9,330 nucleotides of DNA from Verrucomicrobiota bacterium (GTDB taxonomy: Bacteria; Verrucomicrobiota; Verrucomicrobiia; Chthoniobacterales; Terrimicrobiaceae), in contig JAPLTI010000292.1 in assembly GCA_026398285.1 (NCBI GenBank), positions 1 to 9,330 on the forward strand. Direction: 5' to 3'. Shown one piece after another: positions 1 through 7,570 of this stretch. The notes under the pieces are model-generated. The model was not told where the DNA came from, made no database searches, and saw only the letters and a program-made list of their open reading frames with translations. Numbering within the stretch: the stretch's first letter is position 1; each line of letters starts with the position of its first letter. A program made the position numbers and the translations under genes.

Positions 1-1
1 A

Positions 2-1075
2 ATGTTGCACTACCAGAAAGTCGTTGATTCCAAGCGAACAAAGCAAAATGGGGAGTGGTTTTCGCTGCCTGTTCCTGGTTATGATTTGTCTCGGCATCCT
101 GTGGTTATTAATGCTGATGTAATACATCTTCATTGGGTTGCTGGGATGGTATCGCCCGAATCCTTGGCTGCTTTGCAGAATTTAGGTAAGCCGATTGTTT
201 GGACGCTGCATGACCAGAGACCTTTCACGGGAGGTTGCCATTACTCAGATGGCTGTGGTGGCTATCGAACGAACTGCGCGGAGTGCCCGCAATTGCAGCC
301 GGATATCAACCACTTGGCCGAGGCAAACCTCGCAAATCTACTGAGGCATCTCGATCCAAAAAAGTTGACTATAGTCTCGCCGAGTGCCTGGTTGGCGGAG
401 TGCGCTCGCCAAAGCCAAGCTTTTCGCGAATGTAGAGTAGAAGTTATCCCCAATGGAATTGAAGTAGATACCTTCAAGCGCATAGGGAGAGCCGACGCTC
501 TAAAAACTTTTTCACTCCCGCAATGTCCAACAACATTTCTTTTTGGTGCGGAGAATATTCTAAATGCACGAAAGGGAATAAACACGCTGGTCGGTGCAAT
601 ACAGAAATGCATCCTCGACCCTGCTTTCTTGGACTCCTTGAATCAAGGTAAGCTCAGGTTTTTGACTTTCGGCGTTAATGGAGCTGCTTTTAAGAACTTT
701 CCTTGGATTCGGGCTCTTGGTCTCCTGAATTCTGACGAATTGATGTCTGCTGCTTATTCTGCTTCGGACGCGTTTATTTGCCCATCGTTGGAGGATAATT
801 TGCCTAATACAGTTCTAGAATCCATGTCGAGTGGAACGCCCTGTATCGCGAGCCGGGTGGGCGGAATTCCTGACATGATCACTCACGGTGTGGATGGATG
901 GATGTTTCCTGTTGGGGACTCGGCGGCTCTCGCAGCTGAGATGACCTTTTTTCTGAAAAATCCACATTTAAGGTCTAAACTCGGCTTGGCGGCTCGGGCA
1001 AAGATTGCATCCCAATTTGCCTTGGAAATCCAAGCTAAGCGCTATCTATCCCTTTATGAGGATTTGCTTTCCTTC
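2..1075 (+). other. Domain: GT4 glycosyltransferase module 1 (N-terminally cut)
   Basis: Residues 1-358 of the large protein. It shows the acceptor-side signature IHLHWVAG (41-48), TLHDQRPFTGGCHY (68-81), and a four-cysteine cluster at C79, C85, C92 and C95 ending in CPQL, typical of one GT4 subgroup related to exopolysaccharide enzymes. The donor-site motif is SLEDNLPNT..LE, with D265 and E273 in the place of the usual E-x7-E, followed by SGTPCIASRVGGIPDMI. Roughly the first 60-90 residues expected for this subgroup, including the Gly-rich start, are missing because the window begins inside the gene. It should use a nucleotide-sugar donor with retaining chemistry; the sugar is unknown. Confidence 0.88.
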
Positions 1076-4000
1076 AACGGAACGACGGTGGCTTCGAGTG
1101 CAATTTCTGCCATGCAGGTTAGCAAGCAATCCAGTAAAGAAGAAATTGCTCCTGCCGCCATGACGGGAGAATGGGAGAGGGCTGCATGCGAAGGGCCTGC
1201 CTCAAAATCTCAGCCTATGTTTTCAGTCATCACTGCTGTGTGGAATGCCAAAAAAACTTTTCCTGCTACTGCAAAAAGTGTTCTTGATCAAAAAGGTGTT
1301 GAATTTGAGTGGATCATTATCGATGGTGTATCCACCGATGGGACACTTGATCTCATCCAGGCAATTAATGATCCAAGAGTTAATTTTGTTTCGGAAAAGG
1401 ATTCCGGAATTTACGATGCGATGAATAAGGGGATTCGCCGGGCACGAGGAGAGTTTTTATGTTTCATGAATGCAGACGATCGGTTTTTTTCCGACAGTGT
1501 GCTCGCTGACATCGCCGCAGGCTTCCAAAACAATGCCGATATCGAGATTATATATTCAAATTTTATTAAAATTCTCGATAAACACCAACAGGAAGAATTC
1601 AAATACCCTTTTCCAATTAATTATGAATGGTTGAGTCGTAGCAATTTTTGCCATCAAGCGACCTTTTACCGCAAATGTTTGTTTGAAAAGTTCGGAGGCT
1701 ATGATTCTTCCTTTAAATTGTTGGCCGATTATAAATGGAATGTTCAAGCAATACTTTCCGGTGTAAAACTCGGGTTTTTTACTTCAAATGCCTGCTATTT
1801 TTCTCTTGGAGGCGCTCATTTGCTTCCCTCCAATGAGGGGATTTTCATTAAGGAGCGCAAGCAGATTCTTGAGATTCTTAAAACGGGGAAGCTTTTTGAA
1901 ACCATTGATTCAAAAATCATTTCGAAATGGGGACATCCAGATCAAGGGGTTAATTTGGTTGGGCAGTTAAAAAAGAGTTACGGTTGCCTTGTTAAAAACA
2001 AACCCGACATTGAACTTAAAGACAAGAGAGTCGTTGTTTTCTCTGACGAGCCTGGTCAGGGCGGTGGAGCTCATTATGCCCACAGTATTTTGCTCGCATT
2101 GGCGAAGAGCGGGGCAGAGGTTTTTAGTGCTCAACCTCAGTGGGAGAGTCCGCTTTTGGAGGAGCAAAGGAACTTAGGTATCAAGCATGTCTGGACGGCT
2201 TTCAATCCAGTAGCAGAGTTTGGTAGATCTTTGACAGATATGGAGGATCCATCACGAATATTGGATGAGGTTCAACCGGATGTGATTCTCTTTTCGGATT
2301 GTTGCCCAGTTTCACATGTTGCGGCTAAAAATGCTGCCATGGATCGGCTTATTCCATTTGTAACAACCTGCCATATTGATGCCCCCTACTTGGCTGACCG
2401 CTTCAAAAGCGTATTGGGAATGGTGGAGAAACAGTATGCCTATGCAAGCGACGCCGTGGCTGTTTCTTCGTCTGTTTTGGAAATGCTTCGGCAGAAATTT
2501 GGCGTCGATAGAAGCCATGGTAGAGTCATTTATAATGGCCGCGCTGATCGGTTTTTCATGCCTCCGGATAATCAGCTGAGATCAAAATTACGCACAGAAA
2601 TCGGTGTCTCCGAGGATGCTGTCATTTGCTTTACGGCTGCTCGAATGGTTAATGAAAAAGGTCATATTTTTCAAATTGAGGCAGCCAAGCGCTTGAGGGA
2701 TCGTGGCAAGCTGGGAAATTTACATTTTGTTTGGGCGGGGGAAGGGAACTTGACGCCACAGCTTAAAGAGATTGTTCAAAAAGAGCGTCTTGACGACCGT
2801 TTTCATTTTTTAGGATATCGGTGGGATATTGAAGATTGGCTATCAGCAGCTGACATATTTGTGCTATCGAGCCAGCTTGAAGCGTTTCCATTGTGCATTA
2901 TCGAGGCTATGGCCAAAGGATTGCCTGTTGTAGCCAGTGCGGTGGCTGGAGTGCCCGAAGAAATGGGTAATACAGGTGCACTTTTACCAGATCCTAATAA
3001 AGATCCGCAGGGAACAGTTGCCAAGCTCATTGAAGTCCTTGGCCAGTGGGCTGGAAGTGCGGATATTCGCAAACAAGTTGGAGCACTTGCCAAGGAACGG
3101 GCGAGCAAGCTCTTCCAAGAGGAGGAAATGTGCCGCCAAACTTTAGCATTGCTCTCTCGGGCCAGTGCATTGGGAGTGCAGGAACTGGCGGTTCGCAAGA
3201 TGAATGCGATGCTGCGTTCTGGAGAAGCTTTTGAAATATTGAAACCTTTTAGGTCGGCCTTGGAAAAAACTGTATCTAAGGATGTTTCAGGAGATCCTGA
3301 CTTGCCATCCTTTCCTCCAGAGGAGCTCGATTCCATAAAAAATCTGATACAAATTTGGACTCACTATCCAACTGATGCATCGGCATTTGGAGGACTGCGC
3401 GAGTTGCGGCGAGGCGTAGCATCGTGTCTGGTAAATTTCAATGACCAATCTTTGCTCGGTTTGTTTTCCGGTTCTTTCGGTGAGGTTTATCGGATTTTGT
3501 TAAGTAGCGGCGTGCAGGAGTATGTTTCTGAAGAAGAGCTAAGTGTGGCAAATGCCCTTTTGTGCGGATTCAATGACAATGGTGACTTTGCACTGTCGCG
3601 CCTGATGGCCTCGATGCTTTTCCGTCCAGCTTATCAAACTACATCTCTGCTGGCTATCGAAGCTTTGCCGAATTGGTTCCGCAAGGACTTTTGGAGTTAT
3701 ACCCTTTCTGTGCCTGAGGTTCTTACTGAACAGGAAGAGGCTCTTAAATATAGCAATCATTTGCTGACATGGTTGAGGGAAGCAGTGCGGAGGATTGAAA
3801 AAGAGCCTACATCGCCTTTTACAAAAGAAATAGCATCCACTTTGATGCAGTATTTGAATGTCATTCCCTGCTATTGCACGGCTGAGGGGAATGGAGAGTT
3901 AATGACGCTCCGTGCGAGGGTGATTGAATTCACACTGGGGAATTCTGGATTGAAGTTGGATATGCCCGCTCAGCTAAAGGGACAGCGCCGCGCTGGGCAA

Positions 4001-7000
4001 AAGATCCGTGTGGGAGTGTTGAATTCGCATTTTGGTTTGCAGACGGAAACCTTTGTAACGCTTCCGGTTCTTCATTTGGATAAGGACCGGTTTGAAGTGC
4101 ATCTCTTCTGTGGTGTCAAAAATCCTGGTCCGGTCGAGGATCGTTGCCGCTCGTTGGCGAAGGCGTTTCATCTCCTACCAGAATCCATTCAAGAGCGGGT
4201 GCAGATGATTCGAAATGCCAAGCTGGATGTCCTGATCATCGGCACGAATATCACTGCGGTAACGAATCAGATTGCGCTTCTGGCCGCATTCCGCATGGCT
4301 CCGATTCAGGTCGTCTCACATTGCTCGCCGATGACGAGCGGGTTCAAGAATTCCGATGCGTTCCTTTCGGGAACTCTCGCTTATCGGGAAGGCGTGAGTG
4401 AGGCAGAGTTCAGCGAGAAATTGATCCTGTTGGATGGACCTCCTGTGTGCTTGGACTACTCCTCCGAGCCGGCCGCGCCTGGGCTCGTGCCGCCAGATCG
4501 CTCTCAGCTTGGAATTCCGGCGGATGCGGTTGTTTTTTTCAATGCGGCGAGTTGCTACAAAATTCCCCTAGAGTTGTTACATCTTTGGGCCCGGCTTTTA
4601 AAGGAGGCGCCGAATTCCGTGCTATGCCTGCTGCCTTTCAATCCGAACTGGGCCAGTAAACTCCCAGAAACCCGCTTCCGGGCATTGCTGGAGTCCGTTC
4701 TCGCAGAGCATGGCGTGGATAAAAAACGGGTTATTTTAGGTCCCACCTTGCCAAATAGAGCAGCCGTGATGAACTTTGAGCGGGTCGCGGATGTGTATCT
4801 CGATACTCTGCCATTCTCAGGCAGCATTTCCACGGTGGATCCCCTCCAACTTGGAATTCCTGTGGTTGCGTGTGATGGCGAAACAACCCGTTCGCGTTGT
4901 TCTGGAGCGCAGTTGCGTGAACTAGGCCTTGATGAATTGGTCGGTCAAAACGAGGAGGAATACTTTGCAAAGGCGCTTCATCTGGCGAGGGATCACGAAT
5001 ATCGGTCGGGTATCTCATCGCGGATCAAGCAAGCCATGAGCAAGGGGCCGCGCTTTTTGAATCCAGAGGAATATGGCAGTGAAGCCGATGTATCTGAGAT
5101 GACTATTTCTGACGCGCAGATAGCGTTCGCCGAAGGCCGACTCTCTGATGCCGAGGACATCTGCCGGGAGATTCTTGGTAAGGATGAGCGGTGTGCGGGA
5201 GCGTGGCATCTGATGGGCAAGATGGCGGCTTTACAGGGAGATTTGGAGACGGCTGGCGAGTTTGCAACGGTGGCTTGCGAGTTGGATACTCAGAATGCGG
5301 AATTTGTTCGCGAGTTGGCGGAGGTTTTTTTGCGAAAGAAGGAATTGGAGCCAGCGGAGCAGCAGGTGCGGCGTGCGCTTGAGATGGCGCCGGATTCACC
5401 TGATGGGCTTGTGTTGCTCGGGCGGATACTGGCGGAGAAGGGTGATAAGTCGGCCTCGCTGGAGGCTTTTCAGGATGCTCTGCGGCTGAGGAAGGATTAT
5501 GCGGAGGGATTTTCGCAATATGCCACGGCTTTGCAGAAATTCGGGCGAGGCAAGGATGCGATTTCGCAGATTCGCAAGGCCTGCGCGTTGGAGCCTGACT
5601 CAGTGGAGTTCCAGACGAATCTCGCGATTTTGCTGGAGCAAAATGCCCGGTATGTGGATGCGCTGGCGGCCTACGGCAAGGCAGCGCGTATGAACCCGAA
5701 TGTGGGCTTCGTGTGGTTCCGCCAAGGTAAGCTTCTCAATGGCCTGAAGCGTTACGCGGAGTCGATTCCTGCCTTGGAAAAAGCGATTTCGCTGCCGGGG
5801 CAGCTGGGTGACTACCACTACGAGTATGGTCTCGCCCTGCACATGAGCAAACGATTCCAAGAAGCGCTCGTGCATTATGAAAAAGCCCTCTCGATGGGCT
5901 ACAACACGGCGGCGCTACAGTGCAATCGCGGCGTGATTTACAAGGATCTCCGCAAGGGTGGCGATGCGATCATGGCCTTCCATGCGGCGGTGAAAATGGA
6001 TCCGTCGAATGTTTCCTACCTCAATAACCTCGGCGCGGCGGCTCTGGAGCTCGGTTTGAACTCCGAGGCGCTCGACTGCTTCGAGCAGGCGGTGGAGAAA
6101 AATCCCAAACTGCCGACCGCACGAAACAACATTGGCAACCTTCTCAAGGACCGCGCCCGTGGCATGGATGCCTTGCCTCAATACCGAAAGTCGATGGAGC
6201 TGAATCCCGATGACCGCGACGCGCCGAGCAACTATCTGCTCTGCCACATGTATATCCCCGACATAGATCCGAAGTTGGTCTTCGAGGAGCACAAAAAATG
6301 GGGTATCTCCACGACCAAAAAATTTCCGCCGGCATTCAAGTTTAAGCCGCGCGAGGCAGGGGCGAAGATTCGCGTGGGATTCTTGTCGGCCGACCTGTGC
6401 CATCACCCGGTCGCGCATTTCATCGAGCCGATCTTCCGAGGCTATGACCGTGAGCGTTTCGAGTTTGTGGCCTATGGTGACCAGCGGAAATCGGACGAAT
6501 TCTCAGCCCGCTTTGCCAAGCAGGTAGACCTGTGGCGCGAGACCTCAAGCTACGATGACCGTGCCTTGGCGAAGCTCATTCATGATGATCGCGTGGACAT
6601 TCTCTTCGAGTTGGCGGGTCACACGGCCTACAATCGGCTTGGTGTGTTCGCTCTCAAGCCCGCTCCAGTGCAAGTGAGTTACCTCGGATACCCCGGCACA
6701 ACAGGCCTGCCGACGATTGATTTTCGAATCACCGATGCTTTTGCCGATCCGCAGGGAACAACCGAGCATCTGCACACCGAAAAACTTATCCGCGTGCCCG
6801 AGTGTGCCTGGTGTTTTGAGCCAGATGCCTCTGCGCCGGAGGTCGAGCCTCTGCCTGCTTTGAAAAATGGTTTTGTGACCTTCGGCTGCTTCAACAATAT
6901 GGCCAAGCTGAACCCAGCCCTTTTCGAGACATGGGCGGAAATCCTGCTCCGCGTCCCGGGTTCGCATCTGCGCTTGAAAGCCCGGACCCTCACGGACGAC

Positions 7001-7462
7001 GGCGTGCGCAAGGAACTGAAATCCTATTTCACCGATCGTGGCATCGAAGAGGATCAGCTCGATTTCTTTGGCCACACCAAAAAAATTGCAGATCACTTGA
7101 ACCACTACCACTCCGTGGATATCGCCCTCGACAGCTTCCCGTATCACGGCACCACGACAACTTGCGAGGCGATGTGGATGGGATGTCCAGTCGTCACGCG
7201 AGCAGGTAAAACCCATGTCTCCCGCGTTGGCGTGAGCCTCCTGAGCGCCATGGGCCTGCAGGAATTCATCACCAATACACGCGAAGCCTACATCGAAAAA
7301 GCCGTGGCGCTTGCTGCTCAGACAGACCGCCTCCAGGAACTCCGCGCCGGAATGCGCGAGCGCCTGCGCCAGTCCGTTCTTATGGATGAAAAACGCTTCG
7401 TTCAAGGTTTTGAAAAAGCGCTGATGGAAATGGCAGTCCTCGGAGGATTGACGCGTCCGTAG
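2..7462 (+). CDS. Giant multidomain glycosyltransferase (GT4-GT2-GT4-GT41like-TPR-GT41), 5' partial
   Basis: One uninterrupted frame of 2,486 codons ends in TAG. Residue numbers here count from the ATG at base 2, which is probably an internal Met: the first module lacks the usual N-terminal Rossmann start of GT4 enzymes, so the gene very likely begins upstream of the window. Modules in order: GT4 (about 1-358), GT2 (405-650), GT4 (675-1055), unassigned (1056-1333), diverged GT41/SPINDLY-like (1334-1695), eleven TPRs (1701-2074), canonical OGT-type GT41 (2121-2480). I see no signal peptide or membrane segment in the visible part, so it is probably cytoplasmic. Known family roles: GT41 with TPRs adds GlcNAc or another sugar to protein Ser/Thr; GT4 and GT2 extend glycans. 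The combined job, priming a protein and elongating its glycan, is inferred. Acceptor and sugars cannot be read from the sequence. The next gene starts 108 bases downstream and looks functionally unrelated. The module assignments are secure except the middle region; the biological role is not. Confidence 0.93.
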   Translation: MLHYQKVVDSKRTKQNGEWFSLPVPGYDLSRHPVVINADVIHLHWVAGMVSPESLAALQNLGKPIVWTLHDQRPFTGGCHYSDGCGGYRTNCAECPQLQPDINHLAEANLANLLRHLDPKKLTIVSPSAWLAECARQSQAFRECRVEVIPNGIEVDTFKRIGRADALKTFSLPQCPTTFLFGAENILNARKGINTLVGAIQKCILDPAFLDSLNQGKLRFLTFGVNGAAFKNFPWIRALGLLNSDELMSAAYSASDAFICPSLEDNLPNTVLESMSSGTPCIASRVGGIPDMITHGVDGWMFPVGDSAALAAEMTFFLKNPHLRSKLGLAARAKIASQFALEIQAKRYLSLYEDLLSFNGTTVASSAISAMQVSKQSSKEEIAPAAMTGEWERAACEGPASKSQPMFSVITAVWNAKKTFPATAKSVLDQKGVEFEWIIIDGVSTDGTLDLIQAINDPRVNFVSEKDSGIYDAMNKGIRRARGEFLCFMNADDRFFSDSVLADIAAGFQNNADIEIIYSNFIKILDKHQQEEFKYPFPINYEWLSRSNFCHQATFYRKCLFEKFGGYDSSFKLLADYKWNVQAILSGVKLGFFTSNACYFSLGGAHLLPSNEGIFIKERKQILEILKTGKLFETIDSKIISKWGHPDQGVNLVGQLKKSYGCLVKNKPDIELKDKRVVVFSDEPGQGGGAHYAHSILLALAKSGAEVFSAQPQWESPLLEEQRNLGIKHVWTAFNPVAEFGRSLTDMEDPSRILDEVQPDVILFSDCCPVSHVAAKNAAMDRLIPFVTTCHIDAPYLADRFKSVLGMVEKQYAYASDAVAVSSSVLEMLRQKFGVDRSHGRVIYNGRADRFFMPPDNQLRSKLRTEIGVSEDAVICFTAARMVNEKGHIFQIEAAKRLRDRGKLGNLHFVWAGEGNLTPQLKEIVQKERLDDRFHFLGYRWDIEDWLSAADIFVLSSQLEAFPLCIIEAMAKGLPVVASAVAGVPEEMGNTGALLPDPNKDPQGTVAKLIEVLGQWAGSADIRKQVGALAKERASKLFQEEEMCRQTLALLSRASALGVQELAVRKMNAMLRSGEAFEILKPFRSALEKTVSKDVSGDPDLPSFPPEELDSIKNLIQIWTHYPTDASAFGGLRELRRGVASCLVNFNDQSLLGLFSGSFGEVYRILLSSGVQEYVSEEELSVANALLCGFNDNGDFALSRLMASMLFRPAYQTTSLLAIEALPNWFRKDFWSYTLSVPEVLTEQEEALKYSNHLLTWLREAVRRIEKEPTSPFTKEIASTLMQYLNVIPCYCTAEGNGELMTLRARVIEFTLGNSGLKLDMPAQLKGQRRAGQKIRVGVLNSHFGLQTETFVTLPVLHLDKDRFEVHLFCGVKNPGPVEDRCRSLAKAFHLLPESIQERVQMIRNAKLDVLIIGTNITAVTNQIALLAAFRMAPIQVVSHCSPMTSGFKNSDAFLSGTLAYREGVSEAEFSEKLILLDGPPVCLDYSSEPAAPGLVPPDRSQLGIPADAVVFFNAASCYKIPLELLHLWARLLKEAPNSVLCLLPFNPNWASKLPETRFRALLESVLAEHGVDKKRVILGPTLPNRAAVMNFERVADVYLDTLPFSGSISTVDPLQLGIPVVACDGETTRSRCSGAQLRELGLDELVGQNEEEYFAKALHLARDHEYRSGISSRIKQAMSKGPRFLNPEEYGSEADVSEMTISDAQIAFAEGRLSDAEDICREILGKDERCAGAWHLMGKMAALQGDLETAGEFATVACELDTQNAEFVRELAEVFLRKKELEPAEQQVRRALEMAPDSPDGLVLLGRILAEKGDKSASLEAFQDALRLRKDYAEGFSQYATALQKFGRGKDAISQIRKACALEPDSVEFQTNLAILLEQNARYVDALAAYGKAARMNPNVGFVWFRQGKLLNGLKRYAESIPALEKAISLPGQLGDYHYEYGLALHMSKRFQEALVHYEKALSMGYNTAALQCNRGVIYKDLRKGGDAIMAFHAAVKMDPSNVSYLNNLGAAALELGLNSEALDCFEQAVEKNPKLPTARNNIGNLLKDRARGMDALPQYRKSMELNPDDRDAPSNYLLCHMYIPDIDPKLVFEEHKKWGISTTKKFPPAFKFKPREAGAKIRVGFLSADLCHHPVAHFIEPIFRGYDRERFEFVAYGDQRKSDEFSARFAKQVDLWRETSSYDDRALAKLIHDDRVDILFELAGHTAYNRLGVFALKPAPVQVSYLGYPGTTGLPTIDFRITDAFADPQGTTEHLHTEKLIRVPECAWCFEPDASAPEVEPLPALKNGFVTFGCFNNMAKLNPALFETWAEILLRVPGSHLRLKARTLTDDGVRKELKSYFTDRGIEEDQLDFFGHTKKIADHLNHYHSVDIALDSFPYHGTTTTCEAMWMGCPVVTRAGKTHVSRVGVSLLSAMGLQEFITNTREAYIEKAVALAAQTDRLQELRAGMRERLRQSVLMDEKRFVQGFEKALMEMAVLGGLTRP
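1214..1951 (+). other. Domain: GT2 glycosyltransferase module (WcaA-like)
   Basis: Residues 405-650. It opens with PMFSVITAVWNA (405-416), the standard GT-A beta strand, then IIIDGVSTDGT with D441 and D446 for nucleotide binding, EKDSGIYDAMNKG (465-477), and FMNADD (488-493), which carries the metal-binding DxD-type acidic pair at D492/D493. ADYKW (575-579) is a plausible site of the catalytic base. All key GT2 motifs are present, so the module looks active. This is an inverting, GT-A fold enzyme of the kind that extends surface or protein-linked glycans. It is joined to module 1 by a linker of about 45 residues (359-404) rich in Ser, Ala and Glu. Confidence 0.92.
2024..3166 (+). other. Domain: GT4 glycosyltransferase module 2
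   Basis: Residues 675-1055. It begins DKRVVVFSDEPGQGGGAHYAH (from 674), a Gly-rich GT-B N-terminal loop, and includes TAARMVNEKGH (878-888), the usual donor-domain strand with the conserved Lys-Gly. An exact E-x7-E motif runs from E960 to E968 (EAFPLCIIE), followed by AMAKGLPVVASAVAGVPEEM. All expected GT4 landmarks are intact, so it is probably active and complete. It is not a recent duplicate of module 1: the motif context differs and the cysteine cluster is absent. Confidence 0.92.
3167..4000 (+). other. Unassigned region between GT4 module 2 and the first GT41-like module
   Basis: Residues 1056-1333, about 280 residues, with no catalytic motif that I recognise. It looks mostly helical and hydrophobic-patterned, with stretches such as LLGLFSGSFGEVYRILLSS, LFRPAYQTTSLLAIEALPNWF and HLLTWLREAVRRIEKE. 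There is no Gly-rich nucleotide loop, DxD or E-x7-E. It lies directly before a GT41-like module, a place where some GT41 relatives (for example the HMW1C type) carry an all-alpha domain, so an accessory alpha-helical domain is a reasonable but unproven reading. Confidence 0.6.
4001..5086 (+). other. Domain: diverged GT41/SPINDLY-like module
   Basis: Residues 1334-1695. It starts KIRVGVLNSHFGLQTETF (1334-1351), the same opening strand as the C-terminal OGT module but without that module's His-Pro pair. It continues LDVLIIGTNITAVTNQ and IQVVSHCSPMTSG, where canonical enzymes have LAGHT..NR and VQVSYLGYPGTTG. The donor half keeps SCYKIPLELLHLWARLL with K1520 at the place of the conserved GT41 Lys, and DTLPFSGSISTVDPLQLGIPVV (1601 onward) in place of DSFPYHGTTTTCEAMWMG. 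I recall similar HFG.QTETF modules in cyanobacterial multidomain proteins, but have not checked. Whether it is active, with altered specificity, or a non-catalytic copy cannot be decided here. Confidence 0.8.
5102..6223 (+). repeat. Eleven tandem TPR units
   Basis: Residues 1701-2074 divide into eleven consecutive units of 33-35 residues, starting near residues 1701, 1735, 1769, 1803, 1837, 1871, 1905, 1940, 1974, 2007 and 2041. They show the TPR pattern: small residue at position 8, Gly or Ala at 20, Pro near 32 (for example MAPDSPDG, LEPDSVEF, MNPNVGFV, MDPSNVSY, LNPDDRDA). The later units (YEYGLALHMSKRFQEALVHY, LNNLGAAALELGLNSEAL) are closest to the OGT-type consensus. In GT41 enzymes this superhelix binds the protein acceptor. 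These are protein-level repeats; I saw no long identical DNA repeat. A Met at residue 1700 sits exactly at the domain boundary. Confidence 0.93.
6362..7441 (+). other. Domain: canonical O-GlcNAc transferase-type GT41 catalytic module
   Basis: Residues 2121-2480. It contains the full SPINDLY/OGT signature: KIRVGFLSADLCHHPVAHF with the His-Pro pair at H2135-P2136; LAGHTAYNRLG with H2207; KPAPVQVSYLGYPGTTG; GCFNNMAKLNP with conserved K2302; SFPYHGTTTTCEAMWMG (2378-2394); and AGKTHVSRVG with H2405. The linker before it (NYLLCHMYIPDIDP..VFEEHKKWG) is the usual TPR-to-catalytic connector. Every position I associate with UDP-sugar binding and catalysis is retained, so this is the most likely protein-glycosylating site. 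UDP-GlcNAc is the usual donor of the family, although some plant and bacterial relatives use GDP-fucose or UDP-Glc. Confidence 0.93.
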
Positions 7463-7469
7463 GAATCTC

Positions 7470-7500
7470 TTCCAAAATTAGCGCTGACAGAGTCTTGGAA
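7470..7500. repeat. Short inverted repeat just after the large gene
   Basis: TTCCAA (7470-7475) and TTGGAA (7495-7500) are perfect 6-base inverted arms around a 19-base loop, 8 bases after the TAG stop. No run of T follows, so it is not a standard intrinsic terminator. It might be a weak mRNA-end hairpin or chance. Confidence 0.3.
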
Positions 7501-7513
7501 TTGAATCCGCTTA

Positions 7514-7554
7514 AAACCGCTCCAACGCGCGCTTGCAAAGACACTGTGCGGTTT
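7514..7554. promoter_or_regulatory. Inverted repeat upstream of the Lrp/AsnC gene, possible operator
   Basis: AAACCGC (7514-7520) and GCGGTTT (7548-7554) are perfect 7-base inverted arms separated by 27 bases, ending 16 bases before the ATG of the regulator. Lrp/AsnC proteins commonly bind spaced symmetric sites near their own promoter, so an autoregulatory operator is plausible. An alternative is an RNA hairpin in the leader. There is no experimental or comparative support here. Confidence 0.35.
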
Positions 7555-7570
7555 CCATGATGTATTGCTT

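Noticed and set aside
5911..5940. GGCGGCGCTACAG-like string inside the TPR region, similar to the 3' palindromic element
   Set aside because: It is coding sequence for a TPR unit and lacks the paired arm and inner hairpins, so the likeness is chance from G+C-rich codons.
6545..7405. Antisense open frame of 286 codons opposite the OGT module
   Set aside because: The + strand encodes a canonical GT41 catalytic domain here. The reverse frame shows no domain and reflects codon-bias shadowing.
7533..7561. Possible promoter TTGCAA (7533-7538), 17-base spacer, CATGAT (7556-7561) before the Lrp/AsnC gene
   Set aside because: Each hexamer matches only 4 of 6 consensus bases and the predicted transcript start would be almost at the ATG. 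Too weak to list as a feature.
7463..7570. Intrinsic terminator for the large gene
   Set aside because: Two weak inverted repeats exist but neither is a G+C-rich stem followed by a T-run, so no terminator can be supported.
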